From an uncultured Lachnospiraceae bacterium (lineage in GTDB: Bacteria; Bacillota; Clostridia; Lachnospirales; Lachnospiraceae): a stretch of DNA of 51,728 nt. The notes beneath the pieces are model-generated. The model had not been told where the DNA came from and did not search any database. It worked only from the letters and a program-made list of their open reading frames with translations. The stretch spans positions 1 through 51,728 of the forward strand of contig CAMEOT010000019.1 of assembly GCA_945929965.1 (NCBI GenBank), given 5' to 3'. The first letter of the stretch is position 1. Each line of letters opens with the position of its first letter. Shown piece after piece: positions 17,280 through 26,828 of the stretch. Made by a program: the position numbers and the translations under genes.

Positions 17280-17648
17280 CTAGAATTCCAGGCCAGCTTC
17301 TCTGGCTGCATCGGCTAAAGCTGCTACTTTACCCTGATAAATAAAACCGCCACGGTCGAAAACAACTTCCTTGATGCCCTTTTCGATTGCTCTCTTTGCG
17401 ATAACAGTTCCAAGATATGCTGCTGCATCAACGTTATTGGTCTTCTCCAGCTCTGCCTTGATCTCTTTCTCAAGAGTAGATGCAGATACTAAAGTGTTAC
17501 CAACTGTATCGTCGATAATTTGAGCATACATATGATTATTGCTTCTGAACACTGCAAGACGAGGTCTTTCAGCAGTGCCGCTGAAGCGGTTACGAATTTT
17601 CATGTGCTTTTTTGCACGTACTAACTGTCTGGACTCTTTACTAACCAT
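17280..17648 (-). CDS. rplR: 50S ribosomal protein L18
   Basis: A 122-residue L18, the 5S rRNA-binding protein of the central protuberance. It reads [20 protein letters not shown] at the start and GYGI-free [20 protein letters not shown] near the end. The ATG at 17648 sits nine bases after AAGGAG; an ATG two codons earlier would leave only three bases. Confidence 0.96.
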   Translation of the reverse strand: MVSKESRQLVRAKKHMKIRNRFSGTAERPRLAVFRSNNHMYAQIIDDTVGNTLVSASTLEKEIKAELEKTNNVDAAAYLGTVIAKRAIEKGIKEVVFDRGGFIYQGKVAALADAAREAGLEF

Positions 17649-17668
17649 CTTCATACTCTCCTTATCTA

Positions 17669-18211
17669 TTATTTCTTACCAGTCTTACCAACTTTACGTC
17701 TGATGGTCTCATCGGCATACTTAATACCCTTACCCTTGTAAGGCTCAGGTCTTCTCTTGTTGCGGATCTCAGCAGCGTACTGGCCAACTTTTTCTTTGTC
17801 GATACCCTTAACGATGATCACGTTCTGGCCTTCTACTACAGCTTCAATGCCTTCAGGATCGATCATCTCTACGGGATGAGAGTAACCAAGGTTCAGGGTC
17901 AGCTTATTGCCGGACTTAGCAGCTCTGTAACCAACACCATTTACTTCCAGCTTCTTCTGATAGCCTTCGGTAACACCTACTACCATGTTGTGGATCAGAG
18001 TTCTGGTCAGACCGTGAAGAGACTTCATCTTCTTCAGATCGTTGGGTCTGCTTACGAGAACTTCTGCTCCTTCTACTTTAATTTCCATCTCAGAGGGTAA
18101 TACTCTTTCCAGAGAACCCTTGGGACCTTTCACAGTCACTTTATTATTTTCTGCAACTTCTACAGTTACACCTGCAGGAATTGCGATTGGCATTCTACCT
18201 ATTCTGGACAT
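17669..18211 (-). CDS. rplF: 50S ribosomal protein L6
   Basis: A 180-residue L6 made of two similar domains. The start is [19 protein letters not shown] and the conserved C-terminal signature is [21 protein letters not shown]. It lies near the sarcin-ricin loop at the factor-binding site. TTAGGAGGTACGGGC precedes the ATG. The 178-base spacer to rpsH is filled with nested hairpins, a break in an otherwise tightly packed operon. Confidence 0.98.
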   Translation of the reverse strand: MSRIGRMPIAIPAGVTVEVAENNKVTVKGPKGSLERVLPSEMEIKVEGAEVLVSRPNDLKKMKSLHGLTRTLIHNMVVGVTEGYQKKLEVNGVGYRAAKSGNKLTLNLGYSHPVEMIDPEGIEAVVEGQNVIIVKGIDKEKVGQYAAEIRNKRRPEPYKGKGIKYADETIRRKVGKTGKK

Positions 18212-18253
18212 GCCCGTACCTCCTAATTTACTAACTCACATCAGTTGCTGTTC

Positions 18254-18389
18254 CTAAGCGGCATCTTTTGACGCTTTAGAATTATTTTTCGTCTCCGGAG
18301 AATTTTACGCTTGCGGAAAATTCTCTTAGGAGCAAAACTTAGATTTTATTAGTCAGCGTATTTTGCTGACTTAGAAAATCTTTTTGCTC
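18254..18389. repeat. Nested-hairpin elements, copy B (rpsH-rplF spacer)
   Basis: Three structures follow one another. CTAAGCG with CGCTTTAG (18254-18279) comes first. GAGAATTTT with AAAATTCTC (18298-18325) is second. The third is a three-tier hairpin of outer arms GAGCAAAA/TTTTTGCTC, CTTA, GATTTT/AAAATC and GTCAGC/GCTGAC (18330-18389). The stretch 18297-18347 is nearly identical to 18936-18985 apart from the hairpin loop. Confidence 0.75.
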
Positions 18390-18791
18390 TTACCAAACGA
18401 ATGCTAATACTTCGCCGCCAACCTGAAGCTCACGAGCCTTCTTGTCGGTGATAACACCCTGGTTGGTAGAGATAATAGCAATACCCAGACCGCCAAGAAC
18501 CTTAGGCAGATCTTCCTTGCCGGCATATACACGTAAACCGGGCTTGGAGATTCTCTTGATACCGGAGATGATCTTCTCGTTCTTGTCTGCGCCGTACTTC
18601 AGAGTGATGTGGATGGTCTTGAAACCACCGTCTTCAACGATGTCGTACTTCTTAATATATCCCTCATCCAGCAGAATCTGTGCGATAGCCAGTTTCATCT
18701 TGGAAGAAGGTACGTCTACGGTGTCGTGTTTTGCAGTATTTGCATTACGGATTCTTGTAAGCATATCTGCGATAGGATCGCTCATTGTCAT
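18390..18791 (-). CDS. rpsH: 30S ribosomal protein S8
   Basis: A 133-residue S8, starting [20 protein letters not shown] and ending in [17 protein letters not shown], both family hallmarks. S8 binds the central domain of 16S rRNA and in other bacteria represses the spc operon. AAGGAGGAAAC precedes the first ATG. It is flanked on both sides by hairpin-filled spacers (18254-18389 and 18896-19080). Confidence 0.98.
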   Translation of the reverse strand: MTMSDPIADMLTRIRNANTAKHDTVDVPSSKMKLAIAQILLDEGYIKKYDIVEDGGFKTIHITLKYGADKNEKIISGIKRISKPGLRVYAGKEDLPKVLGGLGIAIISTNQGVITDKKARELQVGGEVLAFVW

Positions 18792-18895
18792 GATTTAGTT
18801 TCCTCCTTATTATTTGACTTGAATCATGCTCAGTACATACATTTTGTATATACCATCTATATTATAAGATTACTCTTATAAACTAAGTTAAAACT

Positions 18896-19080
18896 TTTCG
18901 CTCCGGAGACATCCGAAGGAATTACTTTTCATTCCGGAGAATTTTGCATGGCAAAATTCTCTTAGGAGCGAAACTTAGATTTTGTTTTCGTCTCGGAGAA
19001 TTCCGAAGGAATTCTCTTAGGGATGAAATTTAGTAATTCTTAGGTGGCGTCTTTCGACGCCTTAGAATTACTTCTCATCC
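18896..19080. repeat. Nested-hairpin elements, copy C (rpsN-rpsH spacer)
   Basis: TTTCGCTCC (18896-18904) pairs with GGAGCGAAA (18965-18973), enclosing the 11-bp hairpin GAGAATTTTGC/GCAAAATTCTC (18937-18961). CTTAGATTTT follows, then GAGAATTC with GAATTCTC. A three-tier hairpin ends the block: GGATGA/TCATCC, GTAATTCT/AGAATTAC and GGCGTC/GACGCC (19021-19080). The last base touches the rpsN stop codon. Confidence 0.75.
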
Positions 19081-19266
19081 TTACCAAGAAGCTTTCTTAA
19101 CTCCAGGAATTTCGCCCTTGTAAGCCAGTTCGCGGAAGCAAACACGGCAAATTCCGTATTTTCTCAGTACAGAGTGGGGACGACCACAAATCTTGCAACG
19201 GGTATAAGCCTGAGTAGAGAACTTAGGTTTGCGCTGCTGTTTAATCTTCATTGATGTCTTTGCCAT
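19081..19266 (-). CDS. rpsN: 30S ribosomal protein S14, type Z (zinc-binding)
   Basis: A 61-residue short S14 with the zinc ribbon [20 protein letters not shown] (C24, C27, C40, C43). It is the zinc-dependent form typical of Clostridia, in the 30S head. AGGAGGTAAATTCTG precedes the ATG. The stop codon directly abuts the nested hairpins. Confidence 0.98.
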   Translation of the reverse strand: MAKTSMKIKQQRKPKFSTQAYTRCKICGRPHSVLRKYGICRVCFRELAYKGEIPGVKKASW

Positions 19267-19284
19267 CAGAATTTACCTCCTTGA

Positions 19285-19824
19285 TTACTTTGCGAAAGGC
19301 ATGTTGAACAGTCTCAGCAGCTCACGTGCCTCTTCGTCGGTCTTAGCAGTTGTTACGAAAATGATATCCATACCTCTGGTCTTGTCGATCTTATCGTACT
19401 CGATCTCAGGGAAGATGAACTGCTCTTTGATACCGAGTGCATAGTTACCTCTGCCGTCGAATGCGTTAGGGTTAACGCCTCTGAAGTCACGGACACGAGG
19501 AAGAGCGAGGTTAACCAGACGATCCAGGAACTCATACATCTTCTCACCACGCAGAGTGGTCTTACATCCGATGGGCATACCCTCACGGATCTTGAAGTTT
19601 GCTACGGAATTCTTAGCCTTGGTCAGAACTGCTTTCTGTCCGGTAATAGCTTCAATATCAGCAACTGCATTCTCAAGGATCTTAGCGTTTTCTTTTGCTT
19701 CACCAACACCCATGTTGATAACGATCTTGTCGAGCTTGGGAACTTCCATTACATTAGCGTAACCGAACTTTTTAACCATAGCATCGACGATCTCATTGTT
19801 ATATAAATCTTTCAGTCTGCTCAC
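19285..19824 (-). CDS. rplE: 50S ribosomal protein L5
   Basis: A 179-residue L5, 5S rRNA-binding protein of the central protuberance. Key blocks are [37 protein letters not shown] and the C-terminal [20 protein letters not shown]. It starts with GTG, with AAGGAGGAAATATAA upstream. Spacing to rpsN is 18 bases. Confidence 0.98.
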   Translation of the reverse strand: MSRLKDLYNNEIVDAMVKKFGYANVMEVPKLDKIVINMGVGEAKENAKILENAVADIEAITGQKAVLTKAKNSVANFKIREGMPIGCKTTLRGEKMYEFLDRLVNLALPRVRDFRGVNPNAFDGRGNYALGIKEQFIFPEIEYDKIDKTRGMDIIFVTTAKTDEEARELLRLFNMPFAK

Positions 19825-19847
19825 TTATATTTCCTCCTTCCTATTGA

Positions 19848-20159
19848 TTAGTCAATCACTTCGCCTGTTGACTTTGCGAAACGTACTTTCTTGCCGTCTT
19901 CAACCTTGAAGCCAACTCTTGTGGTCTTGCCTTTTACAACAAGCATAACGTTTGAAATATCAATAGGAGCTTCTTTCTCAACAATACCGCCATTGGGGTT
20001 TGCCTGAGAAGGCTTTGCATGCTTTGTGATCTTGTTAACGCCCTCAACCAGGACTTTATGATTTTTTACGTCTACAGAGAGAACCTTGCCCTCTGTACCT
20101 AAGTCTTTACCAGCGATAACCTTAACGGTGTCGCCCTTCTTAATTTTCATTGTAGACAT
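19848..20159 (-). CDS. rplX: 50S ribosomal protein L24
   Basis: A 103-residue L24 with an N-terminal KOW motif, [20 protein letters not shown], and the conserved [21 protein letters not shown]. It initiates 50S assembly near the exit tunnel. The ATG at 20159 is seven bases after AAGGAGG; an internal ATG three codons later is possible. Confidence 0.97.
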   Translation of the reverse strand: MSTMKIKKGDTVKVIAGKDLGTEGKVLSVDVKNHKVLVEGVNKITKHAKPSQANPNGGIVEKEAPIDISNVMLVVKGKTTRVGFKVEDGKKVRFAKSTGEVID

Positions 20160-20171
20160 GTGGCAACCTCC

Positions 20172-20540
20172 TTATAATACTTCGGGAGCCAGGGAAACAA
20201 TTTTCATGAACTGTTTCTCACGAAGCTCTCTTGCAACCGGCCCAAAGATACGGGTTCCTCTGGGAGTCTTGTCATCTTTGATGATAACTGCAGCGTTCTC
20301 ATCAAACTTGATGTAAGAACCGTCTTTACGACGAGCGCCCTTTACGGAACGAACTACAACTGCCTTTACTACATCACCTTTTTTTACAACGCCACCTGGT
20401 GTTGCATCTTTAACGGAAGCAACAATCACGTCGCCGATCTGTGCATATCTTCTGGTAGAACCGCCCATAACACGAATGCAAAGTAACTCTTTTGCGCCGG
20501 TGTTATCAGCAACTTTCAGTCTACTTTCCTGCTGAACCAT
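20172..20540 (-). CDS. rplN: 50S ribosomal protein L14
   Basis: A 122-residue L14. It starts [20 protein letters not shown] and contains [20 protein letters not shown] and the end [16 protein letters not shown]. It lies at the subunit interface, contacts 16S rRNA helix 14 and is the docking site for the silencing factor RsfS. AAGGAGGAATAAC precedes the ATG. Confidence 0.98.
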   Translation of the reverse strand: MVQQESRLKVADNTGAKELLCIRVMGGSTRRYAQIGDVIVASVKDATPGGVVKKGDVVKAVVVRSVKGARRKDGSYIKFDENAAVIIKDDKTPRGTRIFGPVARELREKQFMKIVSLAPEVL

Positions 20541-20594
20541 GTTATTCCTCCTTCACCGCTTCCGCGGTTTCTTACAAAATATTCGCGTGCTAAA

Positions 20595-20849
20595 TTATTT
20601 AGCTTTTTCTACGATCTCAACAAGTCTCCATCTCTTGTCCTTGGACAGAGGTCTTGTTTCCATAACCTTAACGATATCGCCAATGTTGCACTCGTTATTC
20701 TCGTCATGTGCCTTCAGCTTGTAGGTGTCCTTTACGATCTTTTTGTAAAGGGGATGCTTAACATGCTCTTCGATTGCAACTACAATAGTTTTATCCATCT
20801 TATTACTGATAACCTTACCAGTACGTGTTTTTCTTAAATTTCTTTCCAC
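20595..20849 (-). CDS. rpsQ: 30S ribosomal protein S17
   Basis: An 84-residue S17 with OB fold. [20 protein letters not shown] opens it and [24 protein letters not shown] in sense closes it. It binds the 5' domain of 16S rRNA. The start codon is GTG, nine bases after AAAGGAG. Confidence 0.97.
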   Translation of the reverse strand: MERNLRKTRTGKVISNKMDKTIVVAIEEHVKHPLYKKIVKDTYKLKAHDENNECNIGDIVKVMETRPLSKDKRWRLVEIVEKAK

Positions 20850-20879
20850 GGTTTGATCTCCTTTCTACGCACCCACGCG

Positions 20880-21083
20880 TTACGCTCTAGCCTTCTCGGT
20901 GATAACAGTCTGAATACGTGCAATGTTTCTTCTAACTTCTTTGATTCTTGCAGTATTGTCTAACTGATTGGTTGCGTTCTGGAATCTCAAATTGAAAAGT
21001 TCTTTTTTAGCAGCTACCAGCTCCTGTGCCAGTTCTGCATCGGACTTTGTCTTCAATTCTTCTACAAATTTATTTGATTTCAT
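20880..21083 (-). CDS. rpmC: 50S ribosomal protein L29
   Basis: A 67-residue L29, a helical hairpin at the exit tunnel that helps bind trigger factor and SRP. It reads [20 protein letters not shown] with the family block [10 protein letters not shown] and [11 protein letters not shown]. Its ATG overlaps the rplP stop as ATGA, indicating coupled translation. Confidence 0.97.
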   Translation of the reverse strand: MKSNKFVEELKTKSDAELAQELVAAKKELFNLRFQNATNQLDNTARIKEVRRNIARIQTVITEKARA

Positions 21084-21511
21084 TCTGTCACACCGCCTTC
21101 CACATCTGCCTTAGCAATGATCTTACACTTACAAGGGAGCTTGTGCATAGCAAGACGTAATGCTTCACGAGCGTCCTCTTCGGGAACACCAGCGATCTCG
21201 AACATTACACGTCCGGGCTTAACAACTGCTACCCAGCAATCTACAGCGCCTTTACCGGAACCCATACGAGTACCGAGAGGCTTTACAGTTACGGGCTTAT
21301 CGGGGAAAATCTTAATCCATACTTTACCGGTACGCTTGGTATAACGGGTAAGCGCAATACGGGCTGCCTCAATCTGATTAGACTTGATCCAGCAGGGTTC
21401 TGTAGCAACCAGACCAAATTCGCCATATGCCAGGGTGTTACCTCTGGAAGCTTTTCCGGCCATGGATCCACGGAACTGTTTACGACGTTTTACTCTCTTC
21501 GGCATTAACAT
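21080..21511 (-). CDS. rplP: 50S ribosomal protein L16
   Basis: A 143-residue L16 with [17 protein letters not shown] near its start, [22 protein letters not shown] and the arginine-rich [18 protein letters not shown]. It lies near the A site and the peptidyl transferase centre. The ATG overlaps the rpsC stop (TAATG) and is nine bases after GGGAG; MPKRV two codons later is an alternative. Confidence 0.97.
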   Translation of the reverse strand: MLMPKRVKRRKQFRGSMAGKASRGNTLAYGEFGLVATEPCWIKSNQIEAARIALTRYTKRTGKVWIKIFPDKPVTVKPLGTRMGSGKGAVDCWVAVVKPGRVMFEIAGVPEEDAREALRLAMHKLPCKCKIIAKADVEGGVTE

Positions 21512-22170
21512 TATTTATCGCTCCCTTCCATCTGATTTCCTTTTGTAGGAAGTACCTCGCCTTTATAAATCCAAACTTTAACTCCAACTTTACCATAGGT
21601 GGTGTTTGCTTCAGCAAAACCGTAGTCGATATCTGCTCTTAAGGTCTGCAGAGGAATGGTTCCCTCGCTGTAGAACTCAGCACGAGCGATATCAGCACCG
21701 CCCAGACGACCGGAACAGCAGGTCTTGATACCCATAGCGCCGGACTTCATGGTTCTGCCCATGCAGGACTTCATTGCACGTCTGAAGGATACACGGTTCT
21801 CCAGCTGCTGAGCGATGTTCTCAGCTACCAGCTGTGCATCTCTGTCAGGTCTCTTGATCTCCTTGATGTCAACCATAACCTTCTTATCGGTTAACTTGGA
21901 GAGTTCTTTCTTGGTTACTTCGATCTCAGCACCGCCCTTACCGATTACAACGCCGGGCTTAGCAGTATAAATGATAACCTTTACTCTGTCAGATGCTCTC
22001 TCGATCTCGATCTTGGAAACACCTGCACTGTATAATTTCTTCTTCAGGAACTTTCTGATGTTGTAGTCTTCTACCAGATAATCGGAAAACTCTGCATCAG
22101 CGTACCACTTGGAATCCCAATCTTTAATAACACCGACTCTCAGGCCGTGAGGATTAACTTTCTGTCCCAT
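21511..22170 (-). CDS. rpsC: 30S ribosomal protein S3
   Basis: A 219-residue S3. The KH domain shows as [20 protein letters not shown] and the C-terminal domain as [20 protein letters not shown]. It forms part of the mRNA entry tunnel with S4 and S5. AAAGGAGCTATTAAAAGTTT precedes the ATG. The [17 protein letters not shown] tail ends at the overlap with rplP. Confidence 0.98.
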   Translation of the reverse strand: MGQKVNPHGLRVGVIKDWDSKWYADAEFSDYLVEDYNIRKFLKKKLYSAGVSKIEIERASDRVKVIIYTAKPGVVIGKGGAEIEVTKKELSKLTDKKVMVDIKEIKRPDRDAQLVAENIAQQLENRVSFRRAMKSCMGRTMKSGAMGIKTCCSGRLGGADIARAEFYSEGTIPLQTLRADIDYGFAEANTTYGKVGVKVWIYKGEVLPTKGNQMEGSDK

Positions 22171-22192
22171 AAACTTTTAATAGCTCCTTTCC

Positions 22193-22582
22193 CTACTTCT
22201 TCTCATCAAGAACGATGGTAATGTGGCTCATTCTCTTTTCGATTCTATAAGCTCTGCCCTGTGCTCTGGGCTTTACTCTCTTCATGGTAGGTCCTTTGTT
22301 TGCAAAGCACTCTGCAACATAAAGGTTCTCGGTATTCATACCGTTGTTGTTCTCAGCGTTAGCGATTGCTGACTCAAGCAGCTTCTTGATCAGGCTGGAA
22401 GCATATCTGGGATTGTACTCCAGAATACCAAGTGCAGTCTGTACATCTTTGCCTCTGATGGCATCTAATACGAAACAAGCCTTCTGAACAGATACTCTTG
22501 CGTAAGACAGCTTAGCTGAAGGTCTTGTATCTTTCTGAGCGTTTCTTTCTCTCTTAATTTGGGATCTATGTCCTTTAGCCAT
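22193..22582 (-). CDS. rplV: 50S ribosomal protein L22
   Basis: A 129-residue L22. AKLSYARVSVQKACFVLDAI and the tunnel-lining beta hairpin in GPTMKRVKPRAQGRAYRIEK are visible. Changes in this loop affect macrolide response in other bacteria; the loop length here looks normal. AAAGGAGGACCAAATCT precedes the ATG. Confidence 0.98.
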   Translation of the reverse strand: MAKGHRSQIKRERNAQKDTRPSAKLSYARVSVQKACFVLDAIRGKDVQTALGILEYNPRYASSLIKKLLESAIANAENNNGMNTENLYVAECFANKGPTMKRVKPRAQGRAYRIEKRMSHITIVLDEKK

Positions 22583-22686
22583 AGATTTGGTCCTCCTTTC
22601 AAACTGAAACTGCGCAACGCACCCGTGTGTTTCCTAAGTGCTGCGCACAAAAATATCCCGTCTTCTTTCCTCTTAATATATAATTT

Positions 22687-22722
22687 CGAGGGAAGACCCT
22701 CGGGAGAGCGCATAGCTCTCCC
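22687..22722. repeat. Paired hairpins in the rpsS-rplV spacer
   Basis: CGAGGG-AAGA-CCCTCG (22687-22702) is followed at once by GGGAGAGC-GCATA-GCTCTCCC (22702-22722) within the 189-base spacer. Both stems are perfect. They lack T tracts and are placed like the other spacer hairpins of the cluster. Confidence 0.6.
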
Positions 22723-22771
22723 AGCCATCTATATAAGATAGCATATTTTTAGCTCCAGGTCAATAAAATTA

Positions 22772-23053
22772 TTATTTAACCTTGGATTTCTTCTCGTCCT
22801 TACCGTGACCTCTGAAGGTTCTGGTTGCAACGAACTCACCGAGCTTGTGGCCAACCATATCCTCAGTAACGTATACGGGAACATGCTTTCTACCATCATG
22901 AACAGCAATCGTATGTCCTACGAAGGAAGGGAAAATTGTAGAACGACGGGACCAGGTCTTAATAACCTGCTTCTGTCCTGATGCATTTAAAGCGTCGACT
23001 TTCTTTAACAGGCTTGCGTCTGCGAAAGGTCCTTTTTTCAGTGATCTAGCCAT
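22772..23053 (-). CDS. rpsS: 30S ribosomal protein S19
   Basis: A 93-residue S19. It begins [20 protein letters not shown] and has the core [20 protein letters not shown] and [18 protein letters not shown]. It pairs with S13 in the 30S head near the A-site tRNA. TAAGGAGGAAAGATC precedes the start. Confidence 0.98.
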   Translation of the reverse strand: MARSLKKGPFADASLLKKVDALNASGQKQVIKTWSRRSTIFPSFVGHTIAVHDGRKHVPVYVTEDMVGHKLGEFVATRTFRGHGKDEKKSKVK

Positions 23054-23069
23054 GATCTTTCCTCCTTAA

Positions 23070-23912
23070 CTATTTGATTGCTCTGCCGTCACGTCTTCTT
23101 ACGATCAGCTTGTTGGAAGCCTTCTTAGATTTACGTGTCTTCAGACCAAGAGCAGGTTTACCCCAAGGTGTGCTGGGGCCGGGACGACCGATACCGGTCT
23201 TACCTTCACCACCACCATGAGGATGGTCGTTGGGGTTCATGACGGAACCACGTACGGTGGGGCGGATGCCCATGTGACGCTTACGTCCGGCTTTACCGAT
23301 CTTAACCAGGCTATGATCAACGTTACCTACAACACCAACAGTTGCACGGCAAACCAGGGGAACCATTCTCATCTCACCGGAGGGAAGACGAAGAGTAGCG
23401 TACTTACCTTCTTTTGCCATCAGCTGTGCGCTGTTACCGGCGGAACGAACCAGCTGGCCGCCCTTGCCGGGATATAACTCAACGTTGTGTACCTGAGTAC
23501 CTACAGGAATCTCGGACAGAGGTAAGCAGTTACCTACTCTGACCTCGGCCTCTGCACCGTTCATAACCTTCATTCCGTCGGTCAGACCTTCGGGAGCGAG
23601 GATATAGGACTTGGTACCGTCTTCATAGCAGATCAGCGCGATGTTTGCTGTTCTGTTAGGATCATACTCGATACCGATTACGGTAGCAGGGATGCCATCC
23701 TTGTATCTCTTGAAATCAATTACTCTGTATTTTCTTCTGGAACCGCCGCCGCGATGTCTTACAGTGATCTTACCCTGATTGTTACGGCCGGAGTTCTTCT
23801 TCAGGGAAACACACAGGCTCTTCTCGGGAGAGGTCTTGGTGATCTCAGCGAAATCAGAACCAGTCATGTTTCTTCTGGAAGGTGTATAGGGGTTGTATGT
23901 CTTAATTCCCAT
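23070..23912 (-). CDS. rplB: 50S ribosomal protein L2
   Basis: A 280-residue L2. [20 protein letters not shown] opens it, and the conserved [20 protein letters not shown] near the C-terminus contains the histidine near the peptidyl transferase centre. The start at 23912 follows AAAGGAGATACAGTA; an upstream in-frame start at 23963 would add 17 residues with no family match. Confidence 0.97.
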   Translation of the reverse strand: MGIKTYNPYTPSRRNMTGSDFAEITKTSPEKSLCVSLKKNSGRNNQGKITVRHRGGGSRRKYRVIDFKRYKDGIPATVIGIEYDPNRTANIALICYEDGTKSYILAPEGLTDGMKVMNGAEAEVRVGNCLPLSEIPVGTQVHNVELYPGKGGQLVRSAGNSAQLMAKEGKYATLRLPSGEMRMVPLVCRATVGVVGNVDHSLVKIGKAGRKRHMGIRPTVRGSVMNPNDHPHGGGEGKTGIGRPGPSTPWGKPALGLKTRKSKKASNKLIVRRRDGRAIK

Positions 23913-23991
23913 TACTGTATCTCCTTTACGATGATTTTTTGCGCGAGCACTTTTGTGCCGCATACCTGAATCTTAAGCAGTAGCTTTACTC

Positions 23992-24291
23992 TTACAGACC
24001 CGCGAAGATCTCGATCTCTTTGCTATCTGCTGTTAACTGAACAATTGCCTTCTTGGTCTTAGCGGTCTTGCCGGTAACCATTCCACGTCTCTTGTTCTTG
24101 CCATCCATGTTGATGGTGTTAACACTCTTAACCTTGGTACCTTCGAACATCTTCTCAACAGCCTCTTTGATCTGAGACTTGTTAGCTTCGGTGTGAACGA
24201 GGAAGGTGTACTTCTTCTCGCCCATGCCGGCCATGCTCTTCTCGGTAATAACGGGTTTGAGGATTACATCATAGTATTTAATATCAGCCAT
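23992..24291 (-). CDS. rplW: 50S ribosomal protein L23
   Basis: A 99-residue L23 with [20 protein letters not shown] and the beta hairpin [20 protein letters not shown]. It rings the exit tunnel and docks trigger factor and SRP. The ATG shares a base with the rplD stop (TAATG), and GAGGAGGTATACGCA lies upstream. Confidence 0.98.
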   Translation of the reverse strand: MADIKYYDVILKPVITEKSMAGMGEKKYTFLVHTEANKSQIKEAVEKMFEGTKVKSVNTINMDGKNKRRGMVTGKTAKTKKAIVQLTADSKEIEIFAGL

Positions 24292-24911
24292 TATGCGTAT
24301 ACCTCCTCAATCTTTGCAACAGCGTCCTTGGTCAGGACAACTGTCTTAGCCTTCATTACGTCGTAAACGTTGATGGTATTTACCAGGGTGGTATCTACAT
24401 CAGCTACGTTTCTAGCGGACATAACTACGTTAGTATCGTTATCAGCGATCACTACCAGTCCCTTTTCTACCTTTAAGTTATTCATAACATTGGCGAAGTT
24501 CTTGGTCTTGATCTCGTCGAATTTCAGCTCATCTACTACGATCAGGCTGCTTCCCTGAACCTTGCTGGTCAGTGCAGACTTCAGAGCTGCTCTCTTCTCT
24601 TTCTTGTTAAGCTTGAAAGAGTAATCTCTGGGAACGGGAGCGAATACTACGCCGCCGCCTGCCCACTGAGGAGATCTGGTTGAACCCTGTCTTGCATGAC
24701 CGGTTCCCTTCTGTCTCCAGGGCTTTCTTCCGCCACCGGATACCTCAGAACGGGTCTTTGCTTTCTGAGTTCCCTGACGATTATTTGCAAGTTGCTGTAC
24801 AACTGCCATGTGTACCAGGTGCTCGTTCACTTCAACACCAAACACTGCATCGTTTAATTCGATTGTACCAACTTCTTTGCCTTCCATATTGTAAACAGAT
24901 ACGTTTGCCAT
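24291..24911 (-). CDS. rplD: 50S ribosomal protein L4
   Basis: A 206-residue L4. The tunnel-lining extended loop is visible in [20 protein letters not shown] and [21 protein letters not shown]. In enterobacteria L4 represses the S10 operon through its leader; whether it does so here is unknown, though rpsJ has a long leader. AAAGGAGGACCAATCAG precedes the ATG. Confidence 0.98.
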   Translation of the reverse strand: MANVSVYNMEGKEVGTIELNDAVFGVEVNEHLVHMAVVQQLANNRQGTQKAKTRSEVSGGGRKPWRQKGTGHARQGSTRSPQWAGGGVVFAPVPRDYSFKLNKKEKRAALKSALTSKVQGSSLIVVDELKFDEIKTKNFANVMNNLKVEKGLVVIADNDTNVVMSARNVADVDTTLVNTINVYDVMKAKTVVLTKDAVAKIEEVYA

Positions 24912-24937
24912 CTGATTGGTCCTCCTTTCGTCCTAAA

Positions 24938-25621
24938 CTATGCCTCAACCTTAACGGTCTCTTTGATGGTTACTAAAGCTTTCTTAGGTCCGGGAACTGC
25001 GCCCTTTACCAGAAGCAGATTCTTCTCAGCATCTACTCTTACGACCTCAAGATTCTGAACAGTTACCTTTACACAACCCATATGTCCAGGCATTCCCTTG
25101 CCCTTGAATACACGGCTAGGGGAGGAACATGCACCATTGGAACCCTGATGACGATGGAACTTGGAACCATGAGCCATAGGTCCTCTGTGCTGTCCAAATC
25201 TCTTGATTGCGCCCTGGAAGCCCTTACCTTTGGAGATTGCGGAAGCGTCTACCTTATCGCCTGCAGCGAAGATGTCAGCTTTGATCTCTGCACCAAGGGT
25301 GTACTCCTCAGCGTTCTCAAACTTAAACTCTCTTACATATCTCTTGGAGCTTACGCCAGCCTTCTTGAAGTGGCCCTGCTCTGCTTTGTTAACACCATGT
25401 CTGTGTACGATCTGCTTCTTGCCGCTGGCATCCTTGTTAACAACCTTATCCTTCTTGTCAACGAAGCCTACCTGTACAGCACTGTAGCCGTCATTCTCCA
25501 CGGTCTTTACCTGAGTAACCACGCAGGGACCAGCCTGAAGCACGGTTACGGGAACGAGCACGCCATCTTCATTGAAGATCTGGGTCATTCCAACTTTTGT
25601 TGTCAAAATTGCTTTCTTCAT
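24938..25621 (-). CDS. rplC: 50S ribosomal protein L3
   Basis: A 227-residue L3. [20 protein letters not shown] starts it, and the central extension reaching the catalytic centre is in [20 protein letters not shown] and [33 protein letters not shown] precedes the ATG. The 170-base spacer to rpsJ contains hairpins listed separately. Confidence 0.98.
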   Translation of the reverse strand: MKKAILTTKVGMTQIFNEDGVLVPVTVLQAGPCVVTQVKTVENDGYSAVQVGFVDKKDKVVNKDASGKKQIVHRHGVNKAEQGHFKKAGVSSKRYVREFKFENAEEYTLGAEIKADIFAAGDKVDASAISKGKGFQGAIKRFGQHRGPMAHGSKFHRHQGSNGACSSPSRVFKGKGMPGHMGCVKVTVQNLEVVRVDAEKNLLLVKGAVPGPKKALVTIKETVKVEA

Positions 25622-25673
25622 TTTTACCTCCTGTGTTCTACATAGCGGACCAAAGTGTTTCTGCGAAACCCAA

Positions 25674-25733
25674 AGTGTTTCTGTGAAACACTTAGAAATA
25701 CGCTGTGCGTATTTCCCCGGCGAATTTATCGCC
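25674..25733. repeat. Hairpin cluster in the rpsJ-rplC spacer (copy D)
   Basis: AGTGTTTC-TGT-GAAACACT (25674-25692) is followed through TAG by AAATACGC-TGT-GCGTATTT (25696-25714) and GGCG/CGCC (25719-25733). A partial duplicate AGTGTTTCTGCGAAAC precedes them. The CTTAGAAAT junction resembles the CTTAGA of the other spacer elements. Confidence 0.6.
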
Positions 25734-25791
25734 CTGTGTTCTTACGTCTAAGTAGAGGTTTTTGTTGTTTGGCTTTACTTTGAAAAACTTA

Positions 25792-26109
25792 TTAGTTATT
25801 TTTCATCTTGATGTCGATGTAAACACCGGCAGGCATTTCCAGTCTCTGAAGAGCATCAACAGTCTTCTGAGTAGGAGCCATGATGTCGATCAGTCTCTTG
25901 TGAGTTCTCTGCTCGAACTGTTCTCTGGAGTCCTTGTCCTTGTGTACTGCTCTCAGAATGGTAACAACTTCCTTCTTGGTAGGAAGAGGCACGGGACCAC
26001 TCACCTGAGCTCCGGTCTTCTTAACAGTTTCGATGATTTTTTTGGCAGATGCATCAACAAGCTGATGTTCATAAGCTTTCAATGTAATTCTCATTACCTG
26101 ATTTGCCAT
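25792..26109 (-). CDS. rpsJ: 30S ribosomal protein S10
   Basis: A 105-residue S10, first gene of the S10-spc operon. It contains [40 protein letters not shown] and [21 protein letters not shown]10 also serves as NusE in antitermination. The start at 26109 is preceded by AAAGGAGG; longer in-frame starts add unrelated residues. A leader of about 270 bases precedes it. Confidence 0.97.
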   Translation of the reverse strand: MANQVMRITLKAYEHQLVDASAKKIIETVKKTGAQVSGPVPLPTKKEVVTILRAVHKDKDSREQFEQRTHKRLIDIMAPTQKTVDALQRLEMPAGVYIDIKMKNN

Positions 26110-26386
26110 AAAAAAAGTCGCCTCCTTTTCGCACTTTTGTAAGTTAATACTTACTTTTTGTACGGACAAGCGGTGACTGTACACTTTCCCGTGTGTGTCT
26201 GCGACCTTTGTGCAACGCTTTCTTCTCTCCGGTCATAAACTTACACGTTGTTACTGCTCAAGGCAGATGTTAATTGGTACAGTGACTTGCCGTCAGTTTT
26301 CTAACTTGACATTCGCTCCACGGAAAACCCGATCTCCATTACTGGGAACCGGCAACCTCACGCTTCACAGCTATCATGCCACAGCA
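26110..26386 (-). promoter_or_regulatory. Long untranslated leader of the S10 operon
   Basis: About 275 transcribed bases without a convincing gene separate the promoter from rpsJ. ACTGTAC (26176-26182) can pair with GTACAGT (26277-26283), which would close a large domain. Ribosomal S10 leaders often control the operon, but no known class was recognised here by eye. Confidence 0.4.
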
Positions 26387-26392
26387 AGGATT

Positions 26393-26421
26393 AGTATACA
26401 TTGAATTTATGGGCATTGCAA
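26393..26421 (-). promoter_or_regulatory. Sigma-A promoter of the S10-spc operon
   Basis: On the minus strand TTGCAA (26416-26421) and TATACT (26393-26398) are 17 bases apart. Runs of A and T at 26422-26475 just upstream would fit an UP element bound by the alpha C-terminal domain. Confidence 0.75.
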
Positions 26422-26752
26422 GACTTTTTTTCAAAAAATTGTATTTTTTTCAAAACAATTTATTTTTGTTGTTTTGCATAGGTTTGCCACTGTATTTTTG
26501 TGAGTTTCTTCTTAATATATAATATAGCCCAGTATAATATCACCCATTATTTTTTAATAAACGAAACCGTCCCCTGGATGCTCTTAGATGCTGCCGGGGC
26601 TTATTCCGACAAAATCTCTTTCTGCGCCCCACTGGTCCGAGATCGCCGGGGCTTATTCCGACAAAATCTCTTGCTAAGCCCCACTGGTCCGAAAGCCAAA
26701 GGGTATAATCGACTTGGTTTTGCCTCACATACCCTCGCCAACACAAATACAT
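26422..26752. other. Gene-free spacer between the S10 promoter and putP terminator
   Basis: AT-rich DNA to about 26575, then a tandem 48-base repeat (26593-26692, listed separately) and a short unremarkable stretch. A minus-strand open frame of 70 codons at 26540-26752 simply runs through the repeats and is not considered a gene. Confidence 0.5.
26593..26692. repeat. Tandem duplication of a 48-base hairpin unit
   Basis: Copies at 26593-26640 and 26645-26692 (period 52) share GCCGGGGCTTATTCCGACAA and CCCCACTGGTCCGA, with a few mismatches between. In copy 2 GGGGCTTA and TAAGCCCC can form an 8-bp stem on the minus strand. Confidence 0.8.
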
Positions 26753-26797
26753 AAAAATACTGACAGGCAGATATCTTCGCTGTCCATCAGTATTTTT
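26753..26797 (-). terminator. Terminator of putP
   Basis: AAAAATACTGA (26753-26763) pairs with TCAGTATTTTT (26787-26797), with an inner GACAG/CTGTC. It lies 32 bases past the putP stop and could act in both directions. Confidence 0.8.
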
Positions 26798-26828
26798 GTC
26801 TGTCTATGTTTACTTCATCAACGATCTG

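Noticed and set aside
26540..26752. Minus-strand open frame of 70 codons through the tandem repeats
   Set aside because: Its sequence is explained by the 48-base repeat; there is no ribosome binding site and no protein-like composition.
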